Assembly: GCA_023381945.1 (NCBI GenBank)
Contig: JAMCQY010000182.1
Coordinates: 1 to 6,559 of the forward strand
DNA: 6,559 bases
From: Deltaproteobacteria bacterium
Lineage (GTDB): Bacteria > Desulfobacterota > Desulfobaccia > Desulfobaccales > 0-14-0-80-60-11
Reading direction: 5' to 3'
The position numbers and the translations under genes are program-made. Position 1 is the first letter of the stretch, and every line of letters starts with the position of its first letter. Positions 1-5,305 of the stretch are shown here, piece by piece. Below the pieces are notes generated by a model. That model was not told the DNA's origin. It ran no database searches and saw nothing but the letters and a program-made list of their open reading frames with translations.

Positions 1-301
1 GATAGAGCGTGGTCCACTCGAAATTCTCCCCTTCGGCCGCCGCCTGCAGATTGCTGGCGGTGTCTCCTAAATGGAAGGGATAACCGGAGAAGATCTCCGC
101 GGTGCCCTCCCCCAAATGTTTAAAAAAAACCTTGGCATGTTCCTTTTCATTTTCCGCGGTCTCCTGGAAGACGGCGGCGATTTGTTCATAGCCGGCCTTC
201 CTGGCCTCGCTGGCATAGAAGGAGTAGCGGTTCCGGGCCTGGGATTCCCCGGCGAAGGCGATGAGTAAATTTTTTTGCGTCTGCGAGCCCTGTAACTGCA
301 T
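1..301 (-). CDS. rbr: Rubrerythrin, N-terminal part (runs off left edge)
   Basis: Rubrerythrins are cytoplasmic non-heme diiron proteins that reduce hydrogen peroxide in anaerobes, normally with a C-terminal rubredoxin-like iron site. Only the first 100 codons are here. They start at ATG 301, preceded by a strong AAGGGGG ribosome site. Residues 10-26 contain KNLLIAFAGESQARNRY, and ETAENEKEHAK follows at 47-57. These match the first helices of the ferritin-like four-helix bundle. Expected diiron ligands are visible: E19, E52, H55, E92 and E95. The overall pattern is very close to Desulfovibrio-type rubrerythrin. The rubredoxin domain would lie beyond the left edge and cannot be confirmed, so an erythrin or short form remains possible. 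The gene starts 26 nt after the stop of a secreted-protein gene on the same strand and is probably cotranscribed with it. Identification as a rubrerythrin-family protein is secure. Confidence 0.93.
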   Translation of the reverse strand, partial: MQLQGSQTQKNLLIAFAGESQARNRYSFYASEARKAGYEQIAAVFQETAENEKEHAKVFFKHLGEGTAEIFSGYPFHLGDTASNLQAAAEGENFEWTTLY

Positions 302-327
302 GTTGAATCCCCCTTTTTAAAAAATCT

Positions 328-861
328 TCATTGAACCCTATGGATTTGCCGGGCCTTGATCTTAGCCCCGGCGAGATTGGAATAATCGATGGCAAAAATG
401 TGCATCACTCCCGGTTCCATCAGCCTGCTAAACTTAACATCGGCGCGGGCCCCGGTTTGATCATAGGCGGTCATATATATAGTATATCTGCCCCCCTGCA
501 GCCCGATCACTCTTAAAGTATAACGGCCGCTCGCCGCATTGCCCACATGCAGGTGATAGGAGCCCTCTTCTCGTCTATAACTGGAATCGGGAATTTCTCG
601 ATATCTCCTGCCCGCGGCATCGGCGCCGCTCATCCGGCCGGCAGGATCGTTGAGCAATAGCTCCCCGGGCGGAGTTGGCGCACCTTCATCAGACCGGATG
701 ACAAGGTCCAAAGCCCCGCGGGTCGCCGCTCCCTGATATTGCGCCGGTTTTACCCGGCTGGCAATTTCGCCGGCCTGGGCCGGAGCACTTCCAAGAATCA
801 ACCATGCCAAGCTCAAAAGGAGCATCAAACTCAGCCGCAGGCCCAGTCTTTGGGGTCTCAT
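328..861 (-). CDS. Small secreted protein of unknown function
   Basis: A 177-residue protein that I do not assign to a named family. Residues 1-30 form a clear Sec signal peptide: arginines near the start, a leucine-rich core, and AQA before a likely cleavage site after A30. The mature part (~147 residues) has no cysteine and no membrane helix. It looks beta-rich, with short strands such as GRYTLRVIGLQGGRYTIYM near residues 112-130, followed by AYDQTG. This resembles the beta-sandwich pre-peptidase C-terminal (PPC-like) domains of exported proteins, but that is only a fold-level guess. An aspartate-rich DPAGRMSGAD stretch precedes EIPDSSYRRE. The start ATG at 861 has GGAGGAGG just upstream. 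The rubrerythrin gene follows after 26 nt. It is probably periplasmic or extracellular, and nothing in the sequence points to an enzymatic role. Confidence 0.8.
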   Translation of the reverse strand: MRPQRLGLRLSLMLLLSLAWLILGSAPAQAGEIASRVKPAQYQGAATRGALDLVIRSDEGAPTPPGELLLNDPAGRMSGADAAGRRYREIPDSSYRREEGSYHLHVGNAASGRYTLRVIGLQGGRYTIYMTAYDQTGARADVKFSRLMEPGVMHIFAIDYSNLAGAKIKARQIHRVQ

Positions 862-935
862 AGCCTCCTCCGTAGTCGCCTCACTGAATTACACCGGTCA
901 AAACGCCCAGCGGTTGTTTTTTAAGTAATCACCGC

Positions 936-1000
936 GGCTTGGATTATCCAGCCCAGAGGGAAATTTTACCCGAATCGCGCCGAGGCGCCTTTTACCCGAA
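936..1000. repeat. 11-bp direct repeat at the 3' end of the thioredoxin/CcdA-like gene, with small hairpins
   Basis: TTTTACCCGAA occurs at 964-974 and again at 990-1000; the second copy contains the TAA stop of the membrane redox gene. Between them lies a small palindrome (GCGCCGAGGCGC, 978-989). A further imperfect hairpin is at 936-953 (GGCTTGGA-TTA-TCCAGCC, one bulged T). Neither hairpin is followed by a T-run on the minus strand, so a terminator is not established. The 130-bp gap (862-991) otherwise shows no gene. Confidence 0.5.
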
Positions 1001-2197
1001 CATCAAGGCTTGAGGCCGGAAGATGAGCAAAATCCCCAGGATCAGCATCAAAACACCGCCTACCAGATTGGAGGCTTGCTTGTATTCAGTGCCGACGCCC
1101 AGCAGTTGCAGGGTGACCATGGCCGCTACGAAAATAATCATGTCGTCCAGCATATACATGAAGATGTAGAGGACCATGTAGAGGTAGTATTGCCAGAAAG
1201 GCAGTTGATTCAGGCTTAAGATCTGCAGGTAGATGACGGGGAATCCGGCGGAACAGAGCAACTCCACCAGATTGACCGCGAAGGCCAGCAGGATAATGCC
1301 GCCCAAAGCCAGCCAGAACTTCTGGCCATGGACCGCCTCTTTAATCTTCTCCAACCGGCGGAGGCGGCCCTCCCCGGCCTCCAGCTTGCAGACTCCGGCT
1401 CTATTAGTCAAGTATTCCCGCAAATTATAAAATCCCGCCAGTAAAGCGACCCCGCCGATAATGATCCGGACCCACTTGATAAATCCCACGAAGATCAAAA
1501 AATTGAGCCAGGCGGTCATGAACAGAAAATAGATCACCCCTGAGGTGGCGATAAAAGTGCCGCCGAAGAGCCACATCTTGCGCCGGTCTTCCAGGCCCAA
1601 CAGCAGATTGATCAGAAAGACCAGGACCCACATGGCGCAGGGATTGAAGCCGTCCAATAAGCCGATGATCAGGGTGATCAGTCCCAGGGACAGATATTTG
1701 ATTTCGATCTCGCCAAACCACGGCACGGGCAACTTCTCGGGAATGGCCTGCTTTTCCGGGGGCATAGGCGCCGCGGGGCGGGCCATGAGACCGGCCACCA
1801 CATCCGGGGCGAAGGTCCGGCGCGCTTCTTCGACGGCCTGGGCGATGGCCGCACCGGTGCTGTCCTCATCCAGCCAGCCGATGAAATAACGTTCGCCCAC
1901 TACCGTGAAGGGCACGCCGCTGATATTGGCATGCAGTTCCCGGCCCACTTTGCCGAATAAGTCACGATTGTCCCGGGACTTTGTCAGTTCCAGGAGTATA
2001 ACCTCGATTTGCCGATCTTTGGCAGCCAGTTTCGCCAGGAATTCTTTTTCACGGGCGCAATGGGGGCAGCCTTCGGTCCAGAACAGATAGATATTGACCG
2101 TCTGCTGGCCGGCGGCAGCACCAGAGTTGGTGCAATAAGCGATAGATAATGCCGCAATCAGAAAAACCGAAAAAAGTATCCTAAACTTTCTGAACAT
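992..2197 (-). CDS. Membrane thiol-redox protein: exported thioredoxin-like domain plus CcdA/DsbD-like transmembrane domain
   Basis: A 401-residue protein with an N-terminal hydrophobic signal or anchor (about residues 6-21). A thioredoxin/glutaredoxin-like domain follows (about 33-125), with the active site C44-P-H-C47 after LFWTEG and the cis-proline loop SGVPF at 93-97. A proline-rich linker (~140-160) leads to about six membrane segments (~168-394). The membrane part has cysteine C187 in GFNPCAMW and C315 in LLCSAGFPVIY. These sit in two separate helices and resemble the paired cysteines of CcdA/DsbD proteins that pass electrons across the membrane. By family knowledge it should move reducing equivalents from the cytoplasm to its own exported thioredoxin domain; the partner is unknown. 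C22 and C270 are extra cysteines, and the C22 context (IAYC) is a poor lipobox. It overlaps the upstream membrane-protein gene by 17 nt, suggesting translational coupling. The ribosome site is weak (AGGCG, 7 nt before ATG 2197). Confidence 0.85.
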   Translation of the reverse strand: MFRKFRILFSVFLIAALSIAYCTNSGAAAGQQTVNIYLFWTEGCPHCAREKEFLAKLAAKDRQIEVILLELTKSRDNRDLFGKVGRELHANISGVPFTVVGERYFIGWLDEDSTGAAIAQAVEEARRTFAPDVVAGLMARPAAPMPPEKQAIPEKLPVPWFGEIEIKYLSLGLITLIIGLLDGFNPCAMWVLVFLINLLLGLEDRRKMWLFGGTFIATSGVIYFLFMTAWLNFLIFVGFIKWVRIIIGGVALLAGFYNLREYLTNRAGVCKLEAGEGRLRRLEKIKEAVHGQKFWLALGGIILLAFAVNLVELLCSAGFPVIYLQILSLNQLPFWQYYLYMVLYIFMYMLDDMIIFVAAMVTLQLLGVGTEYKQASNLVGGVLMLILGILLIFRPQALMFG

Positions 2198-2810
2198 TTT
2201 GAAGCGCCTGAATAAATCTTGCAGGCAACCAAGATCGCCGCTTCAACATTCCGTTTTTCTGAACCCAAACTTCCAGCCCACCACCGACTTCTTCAATTTT
2301 CGTCAGGGCTCTTTGACCTTCGGATTCCCAGGAAGATTTGGAAAAATTTTTCTTCCCCAAAGTGCGGGCAAGTTCCCGAAAAGACACATAAACGAAGAAC
2401 AGGCAAAAGAGCCCTGACGAAAATTGAAGAAAATGCGGCCAAATTACTTCAGCCAGGAGACGCTCAACCGCAACATTTAAATCCCGATATTTCCACCACA
2501 GGGGTAGAAGGAATTCCAGGAACCGCACTAGAAAAGCAACTAAGATATAAATAACCGTCTTCCAGACAACATTATAAATTAAAGGTTTATCGGGATATTT
2601 ATTGATAAAGGGAATTTCATCCGCGATCAGCACGACTTTACCCACAATCAAGGCGCCGACTGTGGCCGAGATGAAACCGGAAAACTCGATGTGATACTGC
2701 TCCAGCATCAGCTTTTTAGTGAAAGTGATGACGTTGAAGGCCACAAAGAAAAAAAGCACCGGGGACACAACTTCAAGTAATTCATGTTTAATTCTAGAAA
2801 TCATCCGCAT
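2181..2810 (-). CDS. Four-helix inner-membrane protein, uncharacterised, with an internal inverted repeat
   Basis: I do not know a function for this protein. The preferred start is ATG 2810 (209 residues), because GGAG lies 8 nt upstream of it. A TTG nine bases earlier (2819) is also in frame, but GGAG would directly abut it. Four hydrophobic helices are visible: about residues 14-31 (SPVLFFFVAFNVITF), 43-63 (GFISATVGALIVGKVVLIA), 80-101 (VVWKTVIYILVAFLV) and 129-145 (SSGLFCLFFVYVSF). The segment between helices 2 and 3, ADEIPFINKYPDKPLIYN, is polar, looks conserved-type and may be functional. The tail after ~150 is basic and hydrophilic. The gene begins 16 nt after the MoeA-fusion stop and overlaps the next gene by 17 nt, so all three are probably one operon. 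A perfect 26-bp inverted repeat flanks the codons for helix 4 and the start of the tail. Confidence 0.78.
   Translation of the reverse strand: MRMISRIKHELLEVVSPVLFFFVAFNVITFTKKLMLEQYHIEFSGFISATVGALIVGKVVLIADEIPFINKYPDKPLIYNVVWKTVIYILVAFLVRFLEFLLPLWWKYRDLNVAVERLLAEVIWPHFLQFSSGLFCLFFVYVSFRELARTLGKKNFSKSSWESEGQRALTKIEEVGGGLEVWVQKNGMLKRRSWLPARFIQALQNVQKV
2289..2431. repeat. Perfect 26-bp inverted repeat with 91-bp spacer inside a membrane-protein gene
   Basis: Left arm 2289-2314 and right arm 2406-2431 are exact reverse complements. Each contains CAATTTTCGTCAGGGCTC on one strand. The spacer is 2315-2405. On the minus strand the right arm encodes FLQFSSGLF (start of helix 4) and the left arm encodes QRALTKIEE in the tail. 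The arms are aligned with the codons so that inverting the whole block would restore the same arm-encoded residues and keep the frame open: the opposite strand has no stop in that frame. It could be an intragenic invertible segment, a product of replication template switching, an RNA hairpin, or an assembly artefact. No recombinase gene is in the window. Confidence 0.9.
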
Positions 2811-2826
2811 CAGCGCCAACTCCGGC

Positions 2827-4749
2827 TTATTGCTCCCAAAGTATCTTGCCGCAATCTTTCAGATCATACCCACCCAAGGCCGTGGCTGCTTCCTGAAATT
2901 CCGCCGAACGGATAACCTCAAGCAATACCTGAAAGCGAGGGTCAGCAAAGGTGCTCTCCGGCACCACCAGGTCGTAACGCTCCGGCAACAGTGGAATGAA
3001 ATCGAGCCCCAAGGCCTTCGCCGCCGCCATGATGCCCAGGCCGACGTCCGCGGCGCCCGAGAAGACATTCACCGCCACTGCCATGTGGGTGTACTCCTCC
3101 TGCTCGTAACCCTGGATGGCCGTGGCCGCCAGATTTTCCTCTTTGAGCAGAAAATCCAGCAGCATGCGGGTGCCGGCCCCCCGCTGCCGGTTGATGAAGC
3201 GTACCTCCGGGCGGGCCAGGTCCTTGATGGCGCGGATATTCTTGGGGTTGCCCGGAGCCGCCATCAGGCCCTGCTGGCGCCAGGTCAGGTTGATGAGCTT
3301 CAGATTCATCCCGTTCAGGTAGCGCTGGATGAAAGGGACGTTGTAAGTATTGCTCTCCGGGTCCAGCATGTGGCTGCCTCCCAGGTGGGCCCGGCCCTGG
3401 CGCAGGGCCATAAGGCCTCCTAGGCTGCCCACGTGGCCGGAAGAGAGGCGTAGCTTGGCATCCCGGCGGCGCAGCAGGGTGGCCAGCAGGTCCAAAGTGT
3501 TGTCGTGGCTGCCCAGGACCACCAGCGTGCCGTCGATGTCCTCCGGGGGCACCAGCAGCTCGGCCACCACCAGCCTCTCTTCCTCAAGACCCTCGCTTAG
3601 CGACGGGATGGTGAGCAGGCCATCGGCCCGCACCAGGGAGGAGATGGTGCCGGCCCCCCTGGGTAAGGGGGTGGCGATGACCCTATTACCCACCCGCCCC
3701 AACGTTACTCTGATGAACTCCGTAAGCCCGGGTTTGGAAGGCAGGTTCTGGGACGGCTCGACTATCAGGGTGGGCCGAGGCGCGAGAAGCCGGCCGGCCA
3801 TCCCAGCAATCAGAGGGGCCGCAAACTGCTCGAAGGAAAGCACCGCTGACACCGGATAGCCGGGAATGCCGATGACCGGCTTGCCCGCCGCGACCCCCAG
3901 CAGGGTTGGTTTACCCGGCATCATGGCGACGCCGTGCGCCAGCACTTCGCCCAAAGCAGCCACCGCCTGATAGGTGTAATCCTCGGTGCCGGCGGAGGAC
4001 CCGGCGTTGATGAGCACCACGTCGGCGGCCGCCAGGGTTTCTTCTAGGACTTTACTGAGGACGGCAGGATCATCGGGGACGATGGGCCTGACGATGGGCA
4101 AGCCTCCAGCCTCCTCCACCAGACCCGAAAGGATGACGGAATTGAATTCCGGCAGGCGGCCGGACTCCGGCTCCTGGTCCAGTTCGGTGGCCGGCACCAG
4201 TTCGCTCCCCGTAGGAATAATCGCCACCCGCGGACGGCGCCGCACCTGTACCGTGGTCACTCCGGCTGCCAGCAAGGCCCCCTGGGACCATGAGGTAATT
4301 CTGCTCCCTTCCGGCAGCACCATTTCACCCTTGACCAGATCTTCCCCCACCCGGCGGACATGCTGCCAGGGGAAGACCGGGGCCTCTACCGTGACGGGAT
4401 CGGCCTCCGGGTCGGGGATCTGCTCCACCATGATCACCGCGTCAGTGCCCGGCGGCATCAGGTGGCCGGTGTTGACCGGAAGGGCCTCCCGGCCCAGGTG
4501 CAAAAGCTTAGGGTTATCGGGGCTGGCCCCGAAGGTGGCCGCGGCCGCCACCGCAAAGCCGTCCATGGCCGCCTGGTGGGCCGCCGGTGAGGAGCGCTTA
4601 GCCATGACCGGAGCCGCGGTCACCCGCCCCGCAGCCGCTAAGGTGTGGATTTTCTTTACGCCCACCATGGCTTGCGGATCAAACCGGGAAAACCAGAGTT
4701 CCTTGGCTTCTTCCAGGGATTTCATTCTCAGGTATATGCGTCGTTTCAT
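2827..4749 (-). CDS. moeA: Molybdopterin molybdenumtransferase MoeA fused to a C-terminal PBP-like domain
   Basis: MoeA inserts molybdate (or tungstate) into adenylylated molybdopterin in the last step of molybdenum-cofactor synthesis, in the cytoplasm. ATG 4749 is preferred (640 residues). An in-frame TTG at 4761 has no ribosome site, while GGATGGAG lies just before ATG 4749. Numbered from that ATG, the MoeA part (~1-400) shows AAMDGFAV at 60-67, RRVGEDLVKGE at 132-142, IIPTGSELVP at 177-186, INAGSSAGTED at 247-257, MPGKPTLLG at 277-285 and GIPGYPVSA at 294-302. All correspond to MoeA/gephyrin-type motifs. From ~406 to the end, a PBP-like substrate-binding domain follows (VVLGSHDNTLDLL, then INRQRGAGTRMLLDFLL at ~519-535, then SGAADVGLG at ~564-572). 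This MoeA-PBP architecture is known in anaerobes and archaea. The second domain plausibly senses or delivers the oxyanion, which is inference. The gene leads a tight minus-strand operon. Confidence 0.93.
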   Translation of the reverse strand: MKRRIYLRMKSLEEAKELWFSRFDPQAMVGVKKIHTLAAAGRVTAAPVMAKRSSPAAHQAAMDGFAVAAAATFGASPDNPKLLHLGREALPVNTGHLMPPGTDAVIMVEQIPDPEADPVTVEAPVFPWQHVRRVGEDLVKGEMVLPEGSRITSWSQGALLAAGVTTVQVRRRPRVAIIPTGSELVPATELDQEPESGRLPEFNSVILSGLVEEAGGLPIVRPIVPDDPAVLSKVLEETLAAADVVLINAGSSAGTEDYTYQAVAALGEVLAHGVAMMPGKPTLLGVAAGKPVIGIPGYPVSAVLSFEQFAAPLIAGMAGRLLAPRPTLIVEPSQNLPSKPGLTEFIRVTLGRVGNRVIATPLPRGAGTISSLVRADGLLTIPSLSEGLEEERLVVAELLVPPEDIDGTLVVLGSHDNTLDLLATLLRRRDAKLRLSSGHVGSLGGLMALRQGRAHLGGSHMLDPESNTYNVPFIQRYLNGMNLKLINLTWRQQGLMAAPGNPKNIRAIKDLARPEVRFINRQRGAGTRMLLDFLLKEENLAATAIQGYEQEEYTHMAVAVNVFSGAADVGLGIMAAAKALGLDFIPLLPERYDLVVPESTFADPRFQVLLEVIRSAEFQEAATALGGYDLKDCGKILWEQ

Positions 4750-4771
4750 AGCTCCATCCAATTCATTGGTA

Positions 4772-4980
4772 GGAAAAGAAAAAAGGAAAAAGGGAAAAGG
4801 ACCATATTGTCATTCTGAGCGAAGCGAAGAATCTCGTAATTCGCTTATTTGAGATTCTTCGGTCGCTGCGCTCCCTCAGAATGACAGGCAAAAAAGATCT
4901 TTGCGAGTGTCTCTGAAGGTCTCACCTTTTGTTCCTTTTTCGGCATTCGCCCTTTCTCCTTTTCCCCTTTTACCCTTTTT
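4772..4980. repeat. Outer imperfect inverted repeat of polypurine/polypyrimidine tracts
   Basis: Positions 4772-4801 are almost pure purine (runs such as GGAAAAAGGGAAAAGGA). Positions 4951-4980 are almost pure pyrimidine (TCCTTTTCCCCTTTTACCC). The second is an imperfect reverse complement of the first, so the two tracts bracket the palindrome at 4808-4886. The whole may be one small non-coding element of about 210 bp. The inner 4887-4950 stretch shows no gene. In the minus-strand direction the left tract lies in the leader of the moeA-fusion gene, making it pyrimidine-rich there. Confidence 0.5.
4808..4886. repeat. MITE/REP-like palindrome (TGTCATTCTGAG...CTCAGAATGACA)
   Basis: The left arm 4808-4835 begins TGTCATTCTGAG and ends GAAGAATCTC. 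The right arm 4851-4886 is its reverse complement apart from about 8 extra bases in the middle. A 15-nt AT-rich loop (4836-4850) separates them. Translated on the plus strand the left arm gives the peptide CHSERSEES, a recurrent annotation artefact caused by this widespread class of dispersed palindromes. It can fold into a long hairpin in RNA from either strand. It lies between the LysR gene and the moeA fusion and carries no transposase, so it would be non-autonomous if mobile. Confidence 0.8.
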
Positions 4981-4989
4981 CATCTGTAG

Positions 4990-5110
4990 TTAACCCCCAG
5001 CCCCCGGCGTCCGAATGGATAACCGGCTGCCGGCGGGCAGGGTGAGGTTAACTTTTCCAGGTATCCTTTCTTCTCCATTCCCGGTGATCAGCACATTGTC
5101 CAACCGGAGG
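4990..5110 (-). pseudogene. C-terminal remnant resembling hydantoinase B / N-methylhydantoinase subunit B
   Basis: The minus-strand frame ending at TAA 4992-4990 reads LRLDNVLITGNGEER, then IPGKVNLTLPAGSRLSI, then RTPGAGG and stop. The order 'PGK, hydrophobic beta strand, PAGSRL, I-x-TPGxGG' matches the C-terminal end of HyuB-type proteins (hydantoin/oxoproline hydrolase subunit B), which finish in TPGGGG. Only about 40 codons are recognisable. Upstream the frame runs into a GC-rich hairpin at 5109-5132 and a heptamer repeat, with no start codon or remaining domain. I read it as the tail of a gene whose body was deleted. The match is from memory of the family pattern, so a chance resemblance cannot be excluded. 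Confidence 0.5.
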
Positions 5111-5132
5111 GGCGGACCAAGGTGTCCGCCCC
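5109..5132. repeat. GC-rich perfect hairpin, REP-like
   Basis: GGGGCGGAC (5109-5117), a 6-nt loop CAAGGT and GTCCGCCCC (5124-5132) form a perfect 9-bp stem. It lies about 55 bp past the end of the LysR reading frame in that gene's direction, so it could stall or protect LysR transcripts. There is no T-run after the stem on either strand, so I do not call it an intrinsic terminator. Similar 'GGGGCGGAC/GTCCGCCCC' palindromes occur as dispersed repeats in related bacteria, and it sits exactly where the HyuB-like homology stops. Confidence 0.6.
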
Positions 5133-5158
5133 AAGCGCCGGGGGACGGAAATTGTTTA

Positions 5159-5192
5159 GCTGAAAGCTGACGCTGAGGGCTGAAAGCTAAAG
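5159..5192. repeat. Degenerate GCTGAAA-type heptamer tandem repeat
   Basis: Five consecutive units: GCTGAAA, GCTGAC, GCTGAGG, GCTGAAA, GCTAAAG. One unit is 6 nt and the rest are 7. The array supplies the TAG stop (5189-5187) of the displaced LysR C-terminal frame. Its ends also form a 7-bp inverted repeat (TTTAGCT 5155-5161 and AGCTAAA 5185-5191). This is a short minisatellite-like array of no evident function. Confidence 0.65.
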
Positions 5193-5305
5193 AATTGTAT
5201 CCCCAAACAATAGATTTATAAAGGCTTTCTTGTAAAGGCTGAGGACTTTGCCGCGGCGCAGCGCCACGGCCAGGTGGTCGGCCTTAAAGTAGCGCGGCAG
5301 GGGGG
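5187..5305 (-). pseudogene. Out-of-frame C-terminal end of the LysR regulator
   Basis: Directly after the six-G run at 5300-5305, a different minus-strand frame reads LPRYFKADHLAVALRRGKV, then LSLYKKAFINLLF, and stops at TAG 5189-5187. This is the normal C-terminal pattern of LysR substrate-binding domains ('YFKPDH-hydrophobic-RKGK...YKxAFxxLL'). It continues the upstream LysR frame if one C is removed from the C-run on the coding strand. The repaired protein would be 298 residues, the usual length for the family, against 266 for the unshifted frame. The sequence itself is well preserved, so the shift is recent, a base-call error in a homopolymer, or slippage-controlled. Confidence 0.8.

Noticed and set aside
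2219..2554. Plus-strand open frame of 111 codons across the inverted repeat
   Set aside because: It looks like non-coding translation (basic, no hydrophobic or domain pattern). It matters only because it shows that the inverted orientation of 2289-2431 would be free of stops.
2811..2819. TTG start at 2819 for the four-helix membrane protein
   Set aside because: GGAG would be immediately adjacent to it, whereas ATG 2810 has the same GGAG at 8 nt. The later start is preferred.
2719..3423. Plus-strand open frame of 234 codons
   Set aside because: It is antisense to the PBP-like domain and the start of the membrane-protein gene, with no recognisable domain and no ribosome site that I could support.
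4750..4761. TTG start at 4761 for the MoeA fusion
   Set aside because: There is no ribosome site upstream, and ATG 4749 gives the family-like MKRRIYL beginning with purine-rich GGATGGAG before it.
3986..4852. Long plus-strand open frame (288 codons) opposite the MoeA part
   Set aside because: It lies antisense to the strongly motif-supported MoeA domain, its product is low-complexity Ser/Arg/Thr-rich, and its end is the palindrome-derived CHSERSEES peptide. It is a shadow of GC-rich coding sequence.
5109..5132. GC-rich hairpin as intrinsic terminator of lysR
   Set aside because: The stem is strong but no T-run follows on either strand, so Rho-independent termination is not supported.
5159..5192. 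Heptamer array as a CRISPR or iteron array
   Set aside because: Units are only 6-7 nt with no spacers, and there is no Cas or replication-initiator gene nearby.
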